The notes under the pieces: model-generated
Told to the model about the DNA's origin: nothing
What the model saw: the letters and a program-made list of their open reading frames with translations, nothing else
Databases searched by the model: none
Assembly: GCA_938042265.1 (NCBI GenBank)
Contig: CALIRN010000139.1
Coordinates: 1-5,421 of the forward strand
Direction of reading: 5' to 3'
Source: an uncultured Eubacteriaceae bacterium
GTDB lineage: Bacteria; Bacillota; Clostridia; Lachnospirales; CAG-274
DNA length: 5,421 bases
Position numbers and translations under genes: made by a program
Shown: one piece after another, positions 4,607 to 5,421 of the stretch
How positions within the stretch are numbered: the stretch's first letter is position 1
How the letters are laid out: each line of letters begins with the position of its first letter

Positions 4607-4635
4607 ATTATAACACTTTATATGTAATATGTCAC
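4607..4635 (-). promoter_or_regulatory. Promoter of the membrane-protein gene
   Basis: On the minus strand GTGACA (4635-4630; 5 of 6) is followed after exactly 17 nt by a perfect TATAAT (4612-4607). Transcription would start near 4600, leaving about 29 nt of leader. A second TATAAT lies at 4601-4596. Confidence 0.65.
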
Positions 4636-4709
4636 TTACAATCGGTAATAAATATATAGTGAACAATGTATTTACGCTAAAAATTTATGCCTACAAAAAA
4701 CTTTAATTG

Positions 4710-4738
4710 TTGTTTATTTGGAAGATATGTGTTAAAAT
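4710..4738 (+). promoter_or_regulatory. Promoter of the GH13 gene
   Basis: TTGTTT (4710-4715) is followed after 17 nt by TAAAAT (4733-4738; 5 of 6), and TGT directly before it gives an extended -10. The leader would be about 31 nt. It is divergent from the membrane-protein promoter 75 bp away. I see no obvious LacI-type or CcpA (cre) operator in the gap. Confidence 0.5.
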
Positions 4739-4775
4739 ATATCATTATATTAATTTACTTTGCGGGGGTTCAAAA

Positions 4776-5421
4776 ATGCAGACAGATTATTTGGAGCAAT
4801 TACTGCTTTTATCAAAGTTAAGATTTGAATATCTTAATTTTGATGCGGTTTTTTCGGATGAAACTGCTGCTTACAGAAGTCCTGCCCTGCCAAAGGCGGG
4901 GCAGGAGATAACTGTTAAGCTAAGGACGGCTGTCGGAAATGTTGATAATGCCTACATTTGCATAGGGGATGAGGAAATACCCATGTCCGTATTGCACTCA
5001 ACAGAGATGTTTGACTATTTTGGCGGTCAGGTTGTCTGTGGAGATGAGCCTGTTTACTACTACTTTAAGCTTGAAAAGGACGGAAGGGAATATTATTATA
5101 ATAAAAACGGCATTTTTCAGTACGTAAATCCTGATTTTAATTTCAGTATTCTGCCGGGTTTCAGTACGCCTCATTGGGCAAAGGGTGCGGTTATGTATCA
5201 GATTTTTGTTGACCGTTTCTGCAACGGTGATAAAAGCAATGATGTGGTGGATAATGAGTATGTTTATCTGGGGTTAAAAGCTAAGTCTGTTAAAAAGTGG
5301 AATATGCCTGTTGAAAATATGGACGTATGCAACTTTTACGGCGGCGATCTGCAGGGGGGTATTAATAAGCTTGATTACTTAAAGGAGCTTGGAATAAACG
5401 GAATCTACCTGACACCGATAA
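4776..5421 (+). CDS. GH13 alpha-glucan hydrolase, neopullulanase/maltogenic-amylase/cyclomaltodextrinase type, N-terminal part
   Basis: The frame is open from the ATG at 4776 to the window edge (215 codons) and is cut off there. GGGGG (4764-4768) stands 7 nt before the start. Residues about 18-125 resemble the N-terminal beta-sandwich (CBM34-like) of this subfamily: NFDAVFSDETAAYRSP, VKLRTAVGNVDNAYI, YYYFKLEKDG. The (beta/alpha)8 barrel begins at GAVMYQIFVDRFCNGD (137-152), followed by FYGGDLQGGINKLDYLKELG (187-206) and INGIYLTPI (207-215), all classic GH13 motifs. The catalytic Asp/Glu/Asp lie beyond the window. There is no signal peptide, so the enzyme is cytoplasmic and would cleave imported maltodextrins, cyclodextrins or pullulan fragments. 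The first 20 residues look like an extension of the usual start (around NFDAVF), but the ribosome-binding site supports this start. Exact specificity cannot be set from this portion. Confidence 0.92.
   Translation, partial: MQTDYLEQLLLLSKLRFEYLNFDAVFSDETAAYRSPALPKAGQEITVKLRTAVGNVDNAYICIGDEEIPMSVLHSTEMFDYFGGQVVCGDEPVYYYFKLEKDGREYYYNKNGIFQYVNPDFNFSILPGFSTPHWAKGAVMYQIFVDRFCNGDKSNDVVDNEYVYLGLKAKSVKKWNMPVENMDVCNFYGGDLQGGINKLDYLKELGINGIYLTPI
4880..4906 (+). other. Strong hairpin inside the GH13 coding sequence
   Basis: TCCTGCCCTGCC (4880-4891) pairs over 12 positions (one G-U wobble at 4888/4898) with GGCGGGGCAGGA (4895-4906) around an AAA triloop. It encodes SPALPKAGQE, so it is compatible with normal coding. 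No T-run follows, so it is not an intrinsic terminator. Confidence 0.6.

Noticed and set aside
1..5421. CRISPR array, tRNA/rRNA genes, insertion-sequence ends, phage or toxin-antitoxin genes
   Set aside because: I looked for direct repeats with spacers, tRNA-like cloverleafs, transposase motifs and small toxin-antitoxin pairs and saw none.

Overview
The window looks like a chromosomal segment of a low-GC, AT-rich Gram-positive anaerobe of the class Clostridia, probably a gut-type relative of the Ruminococcaceae or Lachnospiraceae. This rests on strong GGAGG/GGGGG ribosome-binding sites, short U-tract terminators, a YmaF-family protein, a C_GCAxxG_C_C protein, a copper-amine-oxidase-type stalk domain on an exported protein, and a cytoplasmic GH13 maltogenic-amylase-like enzyme. 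It is an inference from protein families, not a species identification.

Layout, left to right. (1) 1-235: the 3' end of an HMGL-like aldolase-domain gene, closed by a rho-independent terminator (273-315). (2) 314-1310: a scarred segment in which an intact ogt gene (DNA-alkylation repair methyltransferase, 656-1150) sits between two decayed genes. On its left is a 5'-truncated, frameshifted AraC-type DNA-binding domain on the minus strand. On its right is the N-terminal stub of a probable SAM-dependent methyltransferase that has lost its start codon and body. (3) 1311-2959: a divergent pair, ymaF on the minus strand and a secreted stalk-domain protein on the plus strand. Their promoters lie back to back in the 146-bp gap. 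(4) 2962-3410: a shared bidirectional terminator and a minus-strand C_GCAxxG_C_C redox-type protein. (5) 3411-3869: a 459-bp stretch without protein genes. Its left part holds only the promoter of the preceding gene. Its right part looks like an unannotated small-RNA gene: extended -10 promoter, two internal hairpins, three unpaired C-rich motifs and an intrinsic terminator (about 3739-3868). (6) 3870-4571: a minus-strand single-pass membrane protein of unknown function. (7) 4776-end: the first 215 codons of a GH13 alpha-glucan hydrolase, truncated by the window edge.

The genes look like independent single-gene transcription units rather than one operon: nearly every gene has its own promoter-like sequence and most have hairpins at their ends. 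The only likely cotranscription was ogt with the now-dead methyltransferase 10 bp downstream. The most novel-looking element is the C-rich small-RNA candidate. Its CCCC/CCCU motifs could pair with the unusual GGGGG ribosome-binding sites of three nearby genes (1814, 4571 minus, 4776), while the other three intact genes use ordinary GGAGG sites. That regulatory link is a hypothesis.
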